Positions 8,869 through 17,405 are shown, counted from the stretch's first letter. The stretch is DNA of 64,000 nucleotides from Cyanobacteria bacterium TGS_CYA1 (GCA_026129135.1 JAHCIQ010000004.1:124001-188000); one strand, 5' to 3'. Notes: a model not told the origin generated them from the sequence alone. Program-made: numbers and translations.

Positions 8869-8904
8869 TTGCCTACATTTGATAATGTAGGCAATTTATT
8901 TTTT
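8869..8904 (+). terminator. Rho-independent terminator after the TadG-like gene
   Basis: An 11-bp perfect stem TTGCCTACATT / AATGTAGGCAA (8869-8879 with 8884-8894) with a TGAT loop is followed by TTTATTTTTT. It lies between the TadG-like and collagen-like genes and would limit read-through, lowering expression of the collagen-like gene relative to the two upstream genes or requiring another promoter. Confidence 0.85.
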
Positions 8905-8924
8905 AAGGAGGCTACGAAGGTCCT

Positions 8925-10769
8925 GTGAACAATCAATCTCCGAATCAAAGAAGATATCGGGCCAAAAAAGGGCTCGTGTCACGATTAAGAGGTATCACGG
9001 CCATCGAACTTGCAGCCGTAGTTTCGATTCTTATCGTTATCTGCGCGCTGACATTTAATATCTGTATCCTCATCTTCTCCGCTGATATGTGCGACCGCGC
9101 TTGCCGCGACTGCGCCCGTGCTGCCGGTATGATGTCGACACCGACCGATGCCAGAAACGCCATGAACGCATCGCTTTTGCACCACCAGACCAATGCGCCT
9201 GGATGGGTCATTACGTCGTTCACAGCGGAATTGCTTGTTTTCGAAGACTTTATCCGACACAACCCGTCATTGGCAATGCCGTCGGGAGTTCAGACTACAA
9301 CCACATCAGGAAGTTCTGGTTCTGGTACAGGAGGAGTTCCGCTAGCTAATACCGGCTCTCCTGGTCCATTTGTTATGGTCCGCACCAACCTGACTTCACG
9401 CATCCCGGCGCCTATTTTCTTCTTTGGAGCACACTTCCAAGGAAATAATGGCAACTTGATGAATTTCCAGAGTATGTACACGTTTCCAATTACAAACACT
9501 CTGGGACCAGTCGTTGTTGCTAACACAACGGGCGATCCAATCCTGGGTAACGTAAACACTGTTACAGGTCCTCTTGGTCCTGCTGGTCCTTTAGGTCCTG
9601 CTGGTCCTTCTGGTCCTGGTGGTCCTTCTGGTCCTGGTGGACCTGCTGGTCCTGGTGGTCCTTCTGGTCCTGGTGGACCTGCTGGTCCTGGTGGACCTGG
9701 CGGTCCTGGCGGTCCTGCTGGTCCTGGTGGACCTGGTGGTCCTGCTGGACCTGGTGGTCCTAAGGGTCCTGGCGGACCTGGTGGTCCTGCTGGTCCTGGT
9801 GGTCCTGCTGGTCCTGGTGGACCTGCCGGTCCTGGTGGTCCTAAGGGTCCTGGTGGACCTGGTGGTCCTGCTGGTCCTGGTGGACCTGCTGGTCCTGGTG
9901 GTCCTGCTGGTCCTGGTGGTCCTGCTGGTCCCAAGGGTCCTGGTGGTCCTGGTGGACCTGCTGGTCCTGGTGGTCCTAAAGGTCCTGCCGGTCCTGGTGG
10001 TCCTGCTGGTCCTGGTGGACCTGCTGGTCCTGGCGGTCCTGCCGGTCCTGGTGGTCCTGCTGGTCCTGCTGGTCCTGGTGGTCCTGGTGGTCCCAAAGGT
10101 CCTGCTGGTCCTGGTGGACCTGCTGGTCCTGGTGGTCCTGCTGGTCCTGGTGGTCCTGCTGGTCCTGGTGGTCCTGCCGGTCCTGGTGGTCCTGCCGGTC
10201 CTGGTGGTCCCAAAGGTCCTGCTGGTCCTGGCGGTCCTGCCGGTCCTGGCGGTCCTGCCGGTCCGAAAGGTCCTGGTGGTCCTGGCGGTCCTGCCGGTCC
10301 TGGTGGTCCCAAAGGTCCTGCTGGTCCTGGCGGTCCTGCTGGTCCTGGTGGTCCTGCCGGTCCTGGTGGTCCTGCTGGTCCTGGTGGTCCTGCCGGTCCT
10401 GGCGGTCCAAGTGGTCCTGGCGGTCCTGCCGGTCCCAAAGGTCCTGGAGGCCCTGGTGGTCCTAAAGGTCCAAGCGGCCCTGGTGGTCCAAGCGGTCCTG
10501 GTGGTCCTGCTGGTCCCAAAGGTCCTGGAGGCCCTGGTGGTCCAACCGGTCCTGGTGGTCCTGCCGGTCCTGGTGGTCCTGGAGGTCCAAGCGGCCCTGG
10601 AGGTCCAAGTGGTCCTGGTGGTCCAAGCGGTCCTGGAGGTCCAAGCGGTCCTCTTGGTCCTGGCGGTCCTCTCGGTCCTGGAGGTCCTGGTGGTCCTGGA
10701 GGTCCTGGTGGTCCAGCCGGTCCTGGTGGTCCTGCCGGTCCTGGTGGTCCTGCATCACCCGAAGGCTAA
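8925..10769 (+). CDS. TadE-like prepilin fused to a long collagen-like Gly-Pro-Y domain
   Basis: A 614-residue protein from GTG 8925, with AAGGAGG at 8905-8911. Residues 1-23 are a basic leader ending in LRG; Gly23 followed by ITAIE (Glu28 at +5) fits prepilin cleavage. A membrane helix (about 28-52) is followed by a Cys cluster (Cys56, Cys60, Cys63) that could form disulfides. Residues about 65-214 form a TadE-like outer domain. From residue 215 to about 610 there are about 132 uninterrupted Gly-Pro-Y triplets with Y mostly Gly, Ala, Ser or Lys. Pro fills every X position, which is extreme for a collagen, and Lys is the only charged residue. A trimeric collagen-like fibre displayed from a pseudopilin base is the likely structure; whether it is assembled or secreted is unknown. 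Confidence 0.85.
   Translation: MNNQSPNQRRYRAKKGLVSRLRGITAIELAAVVSILIVICALTFNICILIFSADMCDRACRDCARAAGMMSTPTDARNAMNASLLHHQTNAPGWVITSFTAELLVFEDFIRHNPSLAMPSGVQTTTTSGSSGSGTGGVPLANTGSPGPFVMVRTNLTSRIPAPIFFFGAHFQGNNGNLMNFQSMYTFPITNTLGPVVVANTTGDPILGNVNTVTGPLGPAGPLGPAGPSGPGGPSGPGGPAGPGGPSGPGGPAGPGGPGGPGGPAGPGGPGGPAGPGGPKGPGGPGGPAGPGGPAGPGGPAGPGGPKGPGGPGGPAGPGGPAGPGGPAGPGGPAGPKGPGGPGGPAGPGGPKGPAGPGGPAGPGGPAGPGGPAGPGGPAGPAGPGGPGGPKGPAGPGGPAGPGGPAGPGGPAGPGGPAGPGGPAGPGGPKGPAGPGGPAGPGGPAGPKGPGGPGGPAGPGGPKGPAGPGGPAGPGGPAGPGGPAGPGGPAGPGGPSGPGGPAGPKGPGGPGGPKGPSGPGGPSGPGGPAGPKGPGGPGGPTGPGGPAGPGGPGGPSGPGGPSGPGGPSGPGGPSGPLGPGGPLGPGGPGGPGGPGGPAGPGGPAGPGGPASPEG
9567..10754 (+). repeat. Collagen-coding tandem repeat (9/18-bp GGTCCT-based units)
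   Basis: About 1.19 kb of imperfect tandem repeats built from 9-base units of the type GGTCCTGST, usually paired into 18-base units coding GPGGPA or GPGGPS. Synonymous changes (GGC/GGA, CCC/CCA, GCC/GCT) are scattered through the array, so it is old or mutating, not a fresh expansion. Because GGTCC pairs with GGACC, the other strand and other frames also stay open and look coding; they are by-products. Such arrays are prone to length change and to assembly error. Confidence 0.9.
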
Positions 10770-10832
10770 AGACCAACACCCAAGACAACGGATAAAGTTC
10801 AAGTCAAAACTTGAGCAAAATAAGAAAAATGG

Positions 10833-10877
10833 CTCCCCGGCTTGTTTCCGAAAGGAAAACCGGGGAGACCCTTTTTT
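10833..10877 (+). terminator. Rho-independent terminator after the collagen-like gene
   Basis: CTCCCCGG (10833-10840) pairs with CCGGGGAG (10860-10867), with an inner stem TTTCC/GGAAA closed by a GAAA tetraloop; CCCTTTTTT follows. The strong hairpin and T run end the rightward Tad/collagen transcript before the convergent SdpA-like gene at 10900. Confidence 0.85.
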
Positions 10878-10899
10878 GGGGATAGTATTAAATACGGTG

Positions 10900-11478
10900 T
10901 CAGCGAATATATTCGAAATAGTTCGCTTTAGTGTAATGTTCGGGTAACGCCTCTCTTGGCGGAATTTTGTCAGAATCGAGTTTGGGTGTATTTGTATAGT
11001 TGAAAATAAAACTTACTCGCTCCACTTTGTTTTGTGGATTTTCAAAACATGAAATGATGTATTCGGCAATCGCTGGTCGAAAAGGTTTGCCCACCGGGTT
11101 TGCCATAATGTCATCAAAAAGTTTTTGTAATTTGAATTGACGAAATCTTGTCCAATAGTCACGTTTGTCCATGCGCGGAAATTCGTATAATCTGCAGGTG
11201 CCATCTGCAAAAGTAAAGACTGCAGTTGAATGATAATTGGTGCGTCTAACGTCGGGCGAGAACATGAGCCACATTTGCTCGATTCCAAGCCCAACTCCCA
11301 CTGGTGCTGTATAAGGTCGCAATATCGGTTTTAAACTATCCCAATGCGAAACTGCTATGAGTTGTGCAGATATGAAAAATAAAACACAGAAAGTAGACAC
11401 CACTTGCCGACTCAACCATAGTTGAGGTCTTTTGATTTCGGCATGATGAGCCGCTTGTTTGATGTCTAGATTTTTCAA
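10900..11478 (-). CDS. SdpA/DUF5819-like small membrane protein
   Basis: A 192-residue paralogue of the proteins at 2377, 12404 and 13109. A membrane helix lies at about 28-45, followed by an outer domain with MWLMFSPDV (69-77; the W-x-[LM]-F-[AS]-P signature) and DGTCRLYEFPRMDK (92-105). It starts inside the stop codon of the HTTM gene upstream (4-base overlap) and ends the leftward operon 12982-10900. No enzyme motif is seen. An HTTM gene flanked on both sides by SdpA-like genes suggests a hetero-oligomer of HTTM with two different partners. The family link to SdpA is by motif and context only. Confidence 0.7.
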   Translation of the reverse strand: MKNLDIKQAAHHAEIKRPQLWLSRQVVSTFCVLFFISAQLIAVSHWDSLKPILRPYTAPVGVGLGIEQMWLMFSPDVRRTNYHSTAVFTFADGTCRLYEFPRMDKRDYWTRFRQFKLQKLFDDIMANPVGKPFRPAIAEYIISCFENPQNKVERVSFIFNYTNTPKLDSDKIPPREALPEHYTKANYFEYIR

Positions 11479-12407
11479 TTTTCTACAGTTGCAGCGTTCT
11501 TTTTATTTGAGAAAAAGTGTTGGATCTTATCTAAATTTTCTTTTTTGAGGTCGCGAGGATCTACAAATAAAATGAAGCTTGCGATGAAATACCATTCAAA
11601 CAAGCCAAGGTTGAAGCACCAATCGAGCCCCATATGAAAAATCGCTCCTGCTGCTAAAATCCAATAGCGAGTTTTTTTCTGCCAGATGAAAGCAAAAAGT
11701 GCAAACTCTATGATCAGTGTAAACCAGCTAAAAGCCATGGAGCCAAAGACCGTATCGAGTAAAGGTGGAAGGTCGAATCTATAATATTGGGTCAATCTGG
11801 TGGCATAATATACTGCACTGCCTTCGGTCCATTGCAAAGACATCACTTTATAAATCCAATTAATTATATAAACATAGGTGAGTTGCACCTGCATCAATCT
11901 TTGCGGCCAGGCTTCAAATGTCATTGCGGGAGTTTTGTTTTTGGAGAAATATCTATCCAGGGACAATACCATCCCCGATGGCGCAAAACACATGAACAAA
12001 AGTAATAATCTGCAGTAATTATCTCCTGCGTGCAAAATCATGGGGAAATGATTGTTCAATGAAAGCAGGCATAAAAACAGGACTACGGTGACTATTCTTG
12101 TAAATAAACCTAAAGTCATAAACAAAGAAAGTAATATGCATAAATAAAGAAAACCCAGTCGCCATGAATCTTCCTGGGGTAAAAGCAACAGCAAATCGAA
12201 CACTGGAACTTGGTCGAATCGATAAAACATCACATCAGAGGTTGTGATTATCGGCTCGACTCCAAAGTAGAGCTTGTACTGGGGAAGATACTGCAAACTA
12301 AAATTCAAAACAAGCAATAGTCCAAAGACTATTCGAAAAACCGCCAGCGGATAAGGCGATTGCGGCTCGAACCAGAAATTTAGCCATTTAATCCAGAGCG
12401 CATTCAT
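11475..12407 (-). CDS. HTTM-domain membrane protein (SdpB/gamma-carboxylase-like)
   Basis: A 310-residue polytopic membrane protein, same family and size as the product at 2937. It opens with WFEPQSPYPLAVFRIVFGLL and carries WTEGSAVYYATRLTQYYRFDLP near residues 195-215, both typical of HTTM domains. The C-terminal half has further membrane helices ending in LGLFEWYFIASFILFVDP, a tail also seen in the two paralogues. It is the middle gene of the leftward operon (SdpA-like, HTTM, SdpA-like), with 4-base overlaps at both ends. HTTM proteins are related to the membrane part of vitamin K-dependent carboxylase; the chemistry here is unknown. Confidence 0.8.
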   Translation of the reverse strand: MNALWIKWLNFWFEPQSPYPLAVFRIVFGLLLVLNFSLQYLPQYKLYFGVEPIITTSDVMFYRFDQVPVFDLLLLLPQEDSWRLGFLYLCILLSLFMTLGLFTRIVTVVLFLCLLSLNNHFPMILHAGDNYCRLLLLFMCFAPSGMVLSLDRYFSKNKTPAMTFEAWPQRLMQVQLTYVYIINWIYKVMSLQWTEGSAVYYATRLTQYYRFDLPPLLDTVFGSMAFSWFTLIIEFALFAFIWQKKTRYWILAAGAIFHMGLDWCFNLGLFEWYFIASFILFVDPRDLKKENLDKIQHFFSNKKNAATVEN

Positions 12408-12982
12408 TCTTTTTTCGCGCCTCTAAAATATGCAAACGTGGTGTCTAGGACATACGCTTTTGGCAAGTCTTCGCGTGTAGTGTAATTTTTGAATTCAGGA
12501 ACAAGAGCATAATTGAAGCGAAAATTTACCTGGTTGCACTGGGCTTTCGAACAAGAAAAGCGATTGATAATATTTTCGCTCATACCAGGCCAAAAGTAGC
12601 TGTACTGCGGTCTTGCAAAACACTCAGTAACGAATCGACGTGTTTGTTGCAGTTCGAATTTCTCGAAGGCATTTTTCAAATCGAGCCGTGGCCACTCATA
12701 AAGTTGCATCGTGCCATCATCATTTATTATCAGAACGGTCGAATATTGATTCACTTGCATTAATTCTGGCGCGAATAAATTCCAGCGCTGTTTAGTACCT
12801 GTAAGAGCGATTACAGGCTCGCTCACGTCTTGGATACACTTTGGCAACCTGGCTGTGGGAACCGACTGTACAAGCGCTATTACGAGATAAAAGGCGATAA
12901 AAAGGCTAATCAGCGCTTTGTTAGAAGTACTGCTTTTGACCGTGGAATCGGGCTTGTTTTGGGGTGCTTGCTGATAACTCAT
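12404..12982 (-). CDS. SdpA/DUF5819-like small membrane protein, first gene of leftward operon
   Basis: A 192-residue protein with a 20-residue polar N-terminus, a membrane helix (about 23-40) and an outer domain carrying RWNLFAPEL (66-74) and DGTMQLYEWPRLD (89-101). The motif positions match those of its three paralogues in the window. It starts from ATG 12982, only 126 bases from the divergent paralogue at 13109, and overlaps the HTTM gene downstream by 4 bases. The paired divergent layout suggests shared control from the region 12983-13108. Confidence 0.7.
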   Translation of the reverse strand: MSYQQAPQNKPDSTVKSSTSNKALISLFIAFYLVIALVQSVPTARLPKCIQDVSEPVIALTGTKQRWNLFAPELMQVNQYSTVLIINDDGTMQLYEWPRLDLKNAFEKFELQQTRRFVTECFARPQYSYFWPGMSENIINRFSCSKAQCNQVNFRFNYALVPEFKNYTTREDLPKAYVLDTTFAYFRGAKKE

Positions 12983-13018
12983 GACATTATCAAATATAGC
13001 CTTAAGGTTGACGTATTA

Positions 13019-13050
13019 TTGTCATAACTTTGTCATACTCAGTTTGTCAT
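13019..13050. promoter_or_regulatory. Three TTGTCAT repeats in the divergent HTTM promoter region
   Basis: TTGTCAT occurs at 13019-13025, 13030-13036 and 13044-13050 (spacing 11 and 14 bases), and an inverted TGTCAT copy (ATGACA) is at 12981-12986, over the leftward start. A TATAAA at 13065-13070 with TTGTCA 15 bases upstream may be the rightward promoter. Repeats at about one helical turn between divergent operons could be an operator. The evidence is the repeat pattern alone. Confidence 0.4.
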
Positions 13051-13108
13051 GCGAGTAAACGCGGTATAAAACTTGCGGGGCTTGAATTATCATTTCAGCA
13101 GGTAAGAA

Positions 13109-13759
13109 GTGGATATCGACCTGAACGAAAAGCCAAAAAATCTTTCTTTAGAAGACGCAAAACATGTGGCGCCGCATCGACCCGCCTTAGATCCTACCTG
13201 GAAAAAATGTCTCAGCGCATTTGCGGTTTTTTTTATGGTGATAGTCGTTGCCTGGCTGCAAGACGACGGTCCTATCAAAGAGAAAACGACTCCTTATACG
13301 TGGCCTGCGATGGTATTTTTCGAGTGGGTTCAACACTGGAGCTTGTTCAGCCCAGGAGTGCGTGACCACAACTATCACGAGACCGCCATTATCACTTTTG
13401 ATGATGGCAGCGCACGCTTGTACGAATTTCCAAATATGCAAAAGCTTGACCACTGGGAGCGTTTTAAGCACGAAAAATTGCGCAAAATGTTTCTCGACAA
13501 TATCATCTGGACTTCGATGGGATGGCAATGGGCTCAACCTCCGGTATGCCGATATCTCGCCAACTGCGTGAGTGACACTAAAAATCAACCCGTCGCAGTG
13601 ACGATGATTAAAAACGAAATTCCAACTCCAAAGCCAGACCCGGACAATTGGGTGGAATTGACTAAATTACCTAATCATATCTACAAAACGGTAACTATCT
13701 ATTATCCGGTCGCACCAGATGATTTGAGTGCGAGCGCTCAAGAATCGACTTCCAAATAG
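13109..13759 (+). CDS. SdpA/DUF5819-like small membrane protein, first gene of rightward operon
   Basis: A 216-residue protein from GTG 13109. A cytoplasmic tail of about 30 residues is followed by a membrane helix (about 34-50) and an outer domain with HWSLFSPGV (76-84) and DGSARLYEFPNMQK (99-112), the shared family signature. It is most similar to the product at 10900 (NYH-TA-x-TF-DDG and W-RF around the motifs). The HTTM-DCC1 gene begins 7 bases after its stop. No catalytic residues can be proposed. The function is inferred only from constant pairing with HTTM genes. Confidence 0.7.
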   Translation: MDIDLNEKPKNLSLEDAKHVAPHRPALDPTWKKCLSAFAVFFMVIVVAWLQDDGPIKEKTTPYTWPAMVFFEWVQHWSLFSPGVRDHNYHETAIITFDDGSARLYEFPNMQKLDHWERFKHEKLRKMFLDNIIWTSMGWQWAQPPVCRYLANCVSDTKNQPVAVTMIKNEIPTPKPDPDNWVELTKLPNHIYKTVTIYYPVAPDDLSASAQESTSK

Positions 13760-13766
13760 AGGCTTT

Positions 13767-15119
13767 ATGGCAGACGACGACGCAAAAGTAGCGATTGATA
13801 ATTTAAGGGTCAAATGGAATAAGTTTTTCTTCGAGCCCATATCGCCAGTTCCTATCGCACTCTTTCGCATAGTACTTGGACTCATTACACTGCAATGTCT
13901 CTGCATTCATCTTCTGGCTGATTGGAAGCTCTATTTTGGTGACCATCCTTTAATTCCGCTTGAAGACTTTATTTATTCGTACTGGCACACCAATCCTTAT
14001 TTCGATTTATTGCTTTTATTGCCACCAGGCGAAGAATGGCGCTGGTACTTCTTCTGGTTTGTGGTAGCAGCGGCATTTTGTTTGACAATCGGGTTGTTTA
14101 CCAGAGTAACGGCAGTAATCACCTTCCTTGGTATCATGTCGTTACAGCATCATTTTCTTGCCAATCAAAATTCAGGCGATAATTATTTGCGCATCGCCTT
14201 GTTTTTTGTTGCCCTTTCTAATGCTGGAGATGCACTCTCTGTCGATAGTTTAATCAGAAGCCTGAGACAAGACTGGAGACAAACCGGACTTTTAGCTCCG
14301 CTATCTTCTCCCTGGGCGCAAAGACTGTTGCAAATACAATTGAGTATCGCGTACTTCCATACATGGTGGTGCAAAATATCGGGACCGGCATGGAATGACG
14401 GAACGGCGGTCTATTATGCCAGTCGTTATGACGATATCATGCGTTTTCCAATTCCATTTTTGCTGGACAATATGTGGACAATCAAGGCGCTCACTTATGG
14501 CACTCTAGTGATTGAATTTGCACTGGGAACCTTAATTTGGGTAAGACCGATTCGTTACTGGGTATTATTGTTCGGATTGGCTTTGCACCTGGGTATCGAG
14601 TGGACCATGAATCTGCCGATGTTCGAATGGTTATTTATGGCGACCTATTTTCTTTTCATTTATCCAGAAGATCTTGCCAGAGCATGGGATTATGTCACCG
14701 CTTTTGTGCACAAACATATTTGCAAACCAGTATATGTATTGTTCGACGGACACTGTATAGTTTGTATTCGTATCATTGGTCTGCTCTACAGACTCGATGT
14801 GTTTAGATTACTCAATTTCGTCGATTTTAGAGCCGGCAATTTTCCTGAATTCGTTGCTGATGCCGATCTTGCAAGGCTTGAAAGCGAGATGATGGTCAAG
14901 ACCAATAATGGAAAATGGCTTGGTGGCTACCAGGCTTTTCGCTATATAAGCCATCGCATACTTTGGTTGGCCTGGCTTGCACCATTTTTGTACGTGCCAG
15001 GTATTTCGCATATGGGCGATTTTGTTTACAGATGGGTTGCAGCCAATCGATTTAAGATATTAGGACGCGATTGTCCAGACGGAGTTTGTTCGCTCGAGCC
15101 CAAAGGAAATGAAGCATGA
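13767..15119 (+). CDS. HTTM membrane protein fused to a DCC1-type thioredoxin-like domain
   Basis: A 450-residue protein. ATG 13767, with TAGAGG just before it, is preferred to a GTG at 13728. Residues about 15-305 are an HTTM domain like those at 2937 and 11475 (FFEPISPVPIALFRIVLGL; WNDGTAVYYASRYDDIMRFP). Residues about 318-450 match the DCC1/DUF393 thiol-disulfide oxidoreductase family: VLFDGHCIVC with the CxxC pair Cys330/Cys333, and a tail ending GDFVYRWVAANRFKI. Fusion or adjacency of HTTM and DCC1 domains suggests electron or thiol delivery to the HTTM core, for example recycling a quinone or a disulfide in a client. A second Cys pair (RDCPDGVC) lies near the C-terminus. Confidence 0.85.
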   Translation: MADDDAKVAIDNLRVKWNKFFFEPISPVPIALFRIVLGLITLQCLCIHLLADWKLYFGDHPLIPLEDFIYSYWHTNPYFDLLLLLPPGEEWRWYFFWFVVAAAFCLTIGLFTRVTAVITFLGIMSLQHHFLANQNSGDNYLRIALFFVALSNAGDALSVDSLIRSLRQDWRQTGLLAPLSSPWAQRLLQIQLSIAYFHTWWCKISGPAWNDGTAVYYASRYDDIMRFPIPFLLDNMWTIKALTYGTLVIEFALGTLIWVRPIRYWVLLFGLALHLGIEWTMNLPMFEWLFMATYFLFIYPEDLARAWDYVTAFVHKHICKPVYVLFDGHCIVCIRIIGLLYRLDVFRLLNFVDFRAGNFPEFVADADLARLESEMMVKTNNGKWLGGYQAFRYISHRILWLAWLAPFLYVPGISHMGDFVYRWVAANRFKILGRDCPDGVCSLEPKGNEA

Positions 15120-15862
15120 CCCCCAAAGCGCTCATCATCGTCGTATTAGGTATTTTGTACTGTTGGGTGATTGTTTCCACCATGCCGTACAGACGCCAGG
15201 TTCAGGAAGAAAAAGCACGCACAGATTATTTTGTGAATTTGGATCAGAAGATCTACCATACCGACCGTTATTACCTGGCACTCTTGGCAGATCCTAAATC
15301 AGACCCTAATAAAGTCACTGATGTAGAAGAAGAGATTGGTATTCTTAAATGGGCTAAGCATGACCTTGTAGCTGCAATGGAAGCTTTTCAGAAAGTTGAA
15401 ACCAAACGCAGACAACCAGACGCTGTTCAAAATAAAACTTATAACGAGCGATGGATTAAGTCTAAGCTTTTACTTGCAGGTATCTACAGAGACTTGAGCA
15501 ATTGGGAGATAGCCGAAGCTGAATATCAAGCCATTTACGATTATGACCTCAAATTTGGTGCTGAATCCAAAAAAGTGGTGCGCGATTTGAATAATCTTGG
15601 ACTGCTTGAATATATGATTGCTACAGGCCATGAAAAAGATGCAGATAGAATGCTTCATTTCAAAAAGTCAGAAGATTATCTTAATCGGGCTATTGCAATG
15701 TCGCAAAAAGTGAATGGTCCTCAATCCACAGCTGAAGCCAGTTCGCTCTGGAATTTGTATTTGACTCAGCGCGACATGGGCAAAATAGACGAAAGTAAAA
15801 AGACAAGAGCGCTAGCAGAAGCTATAGATCAAAAAATGGGTAGGACCTGCAAGCTTCCTTGA
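15116..15862 (+). CDS. Membrane-anchored TPR protein closing the HTTM operon
   Basis: A 248-residue protein that starts within the stop of the HTTM-DCC1 gene (ATGA), so it is translationally coupled. An N-terminal membrane helix (about 5-24) anchors a helical domain with TPR-like units (for example WEIAEAEYQAIYDYDLKFGA and the DRMLHFKKSEDYLNRAIAMS stretch). It ends with a Cys near the C-terminus. The layout is like the product at 3837, suggesting each HTTM cluster carries a TPR scaffold. No catalytic motif is seen. Confidence 0.75.
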   Translation: MTPKALIIVVLGILYCWVIVSTMPYRRQVQEEKARTDYFVNLDQKIYHTDRYYLALLADPKSDPNKVTDVEEEIGILKWAKHDLVAAMEAFQKVETKRRQPDAVQNKTYNERWIKSKLLLAGIYRDLSNWEIAEAEYQAIYDYDLKFGAESKKVVRDLNNLGLLEYMIATGHEKDADRMLHFKKSEDYLNRAIAMSQKVNGPQSTAEASSLWNLYLTQRDMGKIDESKKTRALAEAIDQKMGRTCKLP

Positions 15863-15902
15863 TTGGCAGTTGTATTATTTCGATGTTAGTAAAGGTTACG
15901 CT

Positions 15903-17405
15903 CTACTGAAAGATTGTTTTCAACTCGGCTTCTTCTGATTTCTTTTCGACCTCATCCCACTCGGCTTTCAGTGCGGCTGTGTATTCTTGTGTATTTTGCT
16001 GATTCATCTGAGCGCCAGACCCTGCCATATTTTGCATCAGCTGCATGCCTTCTTGCATACGACCACTCTGCATCATCATTCCTGCAAGCATGCTTGTTGC
16101 CATCATTTTTTTCATAGGTTTTGCAGGCGAATCGGATTTTTCTACTAAAACCAGAATTTGACGACAAGCGTTCTCGCCCCTTTTGAAATCTTTAGCCTGG
16201 AGGCAACTTGAGGCTAATTTATTGAGAGTGGTGTTTTTGGTGGCATCGTCTGCACCATATGCTTCTTCTGCTTCAAATGCTTGTACGAGAAAATTGGTTG
16301 CGTCTTGCCAGTTTTTTTCAAGCATATAACAATCGCCGATGCGTCTTAGATTGCGCGCCATACCAGCGTTTTGCGGGGCGCTGCAATTTTTGCGAACGTC
16401 CAGAGCTTTTTTCAAAATGGCTTGTGCTTCACTGTAGTTTTTCTTTTCTATCAGTACACTGCCAAGATGCACCAGGCAATAGGCCAGACGCTGGTCTTTT
16501 ACATTTGCTTTTTCGATTGCTGCAATTGTCGATTTCCACGATTCAATCGTTTTATCGACATCGCCTGCGTCTTCCACTTTCTTTGCATCTGCAATTAATT
16601 TGTTCAGACCAGCCTTGGCATCGATTACCATTGGAGTTGTGCTTGGTGTGAGCGTCTTTGCCAGGGTAACTCTTTCGCTCAATTTTTTTGCTTCGTCTTT
16701 GCGATCCATTTTTTCAAGCATTAAAGCATATTCTTGACAGACTAAAAGCGTCGCAGGTGAATCTGTTTCTTTGTTTTCACCTTTGTTGGATCCAGCTACG
16801 GTCTCTTCGAGCGCTTTTTTGAAAAAATCATCGGCAAGACCTAAGCTGCGCTCAGATTGTCTGGTGCGAGCAATAGCCAGATTTACTGCTGCTTTTTCAA
16901 GATTATTGTCGCCTTGGGCTTTGTCTATGATTGCTTGCGCCTGGTCATTGTTTTGCCATGCCAGTGCGACATCGCCTTTTAATGCGTGCAAAGACCCCAT
17001 ATCAGCAAGGGCTTGTGCATAGGCTGCAGATTTATCGCCAAAAGTTTTTTTCGCCAGATCAAGCGCTTTTTGTCTTAGCGGTTCTGCGTCCTGGATGCGT
17101 TGCTGTCTTTCGTAAGTGAGACCTAAAAGATGAAGAGCACGCAGAGATTCGAGCACCATTTTTTGATCCGAAGATTTCTCGGTTTCTGCTAGAATGGCTT
17201 TCAATTTGGTTTCTGCCGCTCCAAATTTGGCTTGCAAAATATCGCGTTCGCAAGGCTCGAAGTCGAATTTTTTAAAAGCGACACTTTTAGGCGCCGATGC
17301 AGGCGATGTTTTAGACGCTGCGCTTTGGCAATGCAATGAGACGAAATTGAAACTCAAAGCGATTAGCGTGCTTGTCATAAACATTTTAGAAAGCTTCTTC
17401 GTCAT
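15903..17405 (-). CDS. Secreted TPR protein with a Met-rich segment
   Basis: A 500-residue protein with a signal peptide (about 1-30, ending near CQSAASK). Residues about 45-430 form a row of TPR/Sel1-like helical pairs, including 42-residue kinesin-light-chain-type units (SLRALHLLGLTYERQQRIQD; LAYCLVHLGSVLIEKKNYSE; ARNLRRIGDCYMLEKNWQDA). Residues 431-467 hold 12 methionines (KMMATSMLAGMMMQSGRM and following), an unusual density that may be a metal-binding or hydrophobic surface. The C-terminus is acidic. It is a periplasmic or secreted scaffold; the partner is unknown. The upstream neighbour at 17467 is divergent. Confidence 0.75.
   Translation of the reverse strand: MTKKLSKMFMTSTLIALSFNFVSLHCQSAASKTSPASAPKSVAFKKFDFEPCERDILQAKFGAAETKLKAILAETEKSSDQKMVLESLRALHLLGLTYERQQRIQDAEPLRQKALDLAKKTFGDKSAAYAQALADMGSLHALKGDVALAWQNNDQAQAIIDKAQGDNNLEKAAVNLAIARTRQSERSLGLADDFFKKALEETVAGSNKGENKETDSPATLLVCQEYALMLEKMDRKDEAKKLSERVTLAKTLTPSTTPMVIDAKAGLNKLIADAKKVEDAGDVDKTIESWKSTIAAIEKANVKDQRLAYCLVHLGSVLIEKKNYSEAQAILKKALDVRKNCSAPQNAGMARNLRRIGDCYMLEKNWQDATNFLVQAFEAEEAYGADDATKNTTLNKLASSCLQAKDFKRGENACRQILVLVEKSDSPAKPMKKMMATSMLAGMMMQSGRMQEGMQLMQNMAGSGAQMNQQNTQEYTAALKAEWDEVEKKSEEAELKTIFQ

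Noticed and set aside
9290..10519. Long open frame on the minus strand across the collagen repeat, also giving Gly-Pro-Pro-like triplets
   Set aside because: GGTCC reads as GGACC on the other strand, so the repeat codes a collagen-like pattern both ways. The plus-strand frame has the ribosome site, prepilin leader and terminator; the minus frame has none.
9567..10754. CRISPR-like array
   Set aside because: The units are 9/18 bases, contiguous, without spacers, and in frame with a protein.
9619..10947. Plus-strand frame coding long Val-Leu repeats
   Set aside because: It is a frame shift of the same repeat without its own start signals, and it reads through the terminator.
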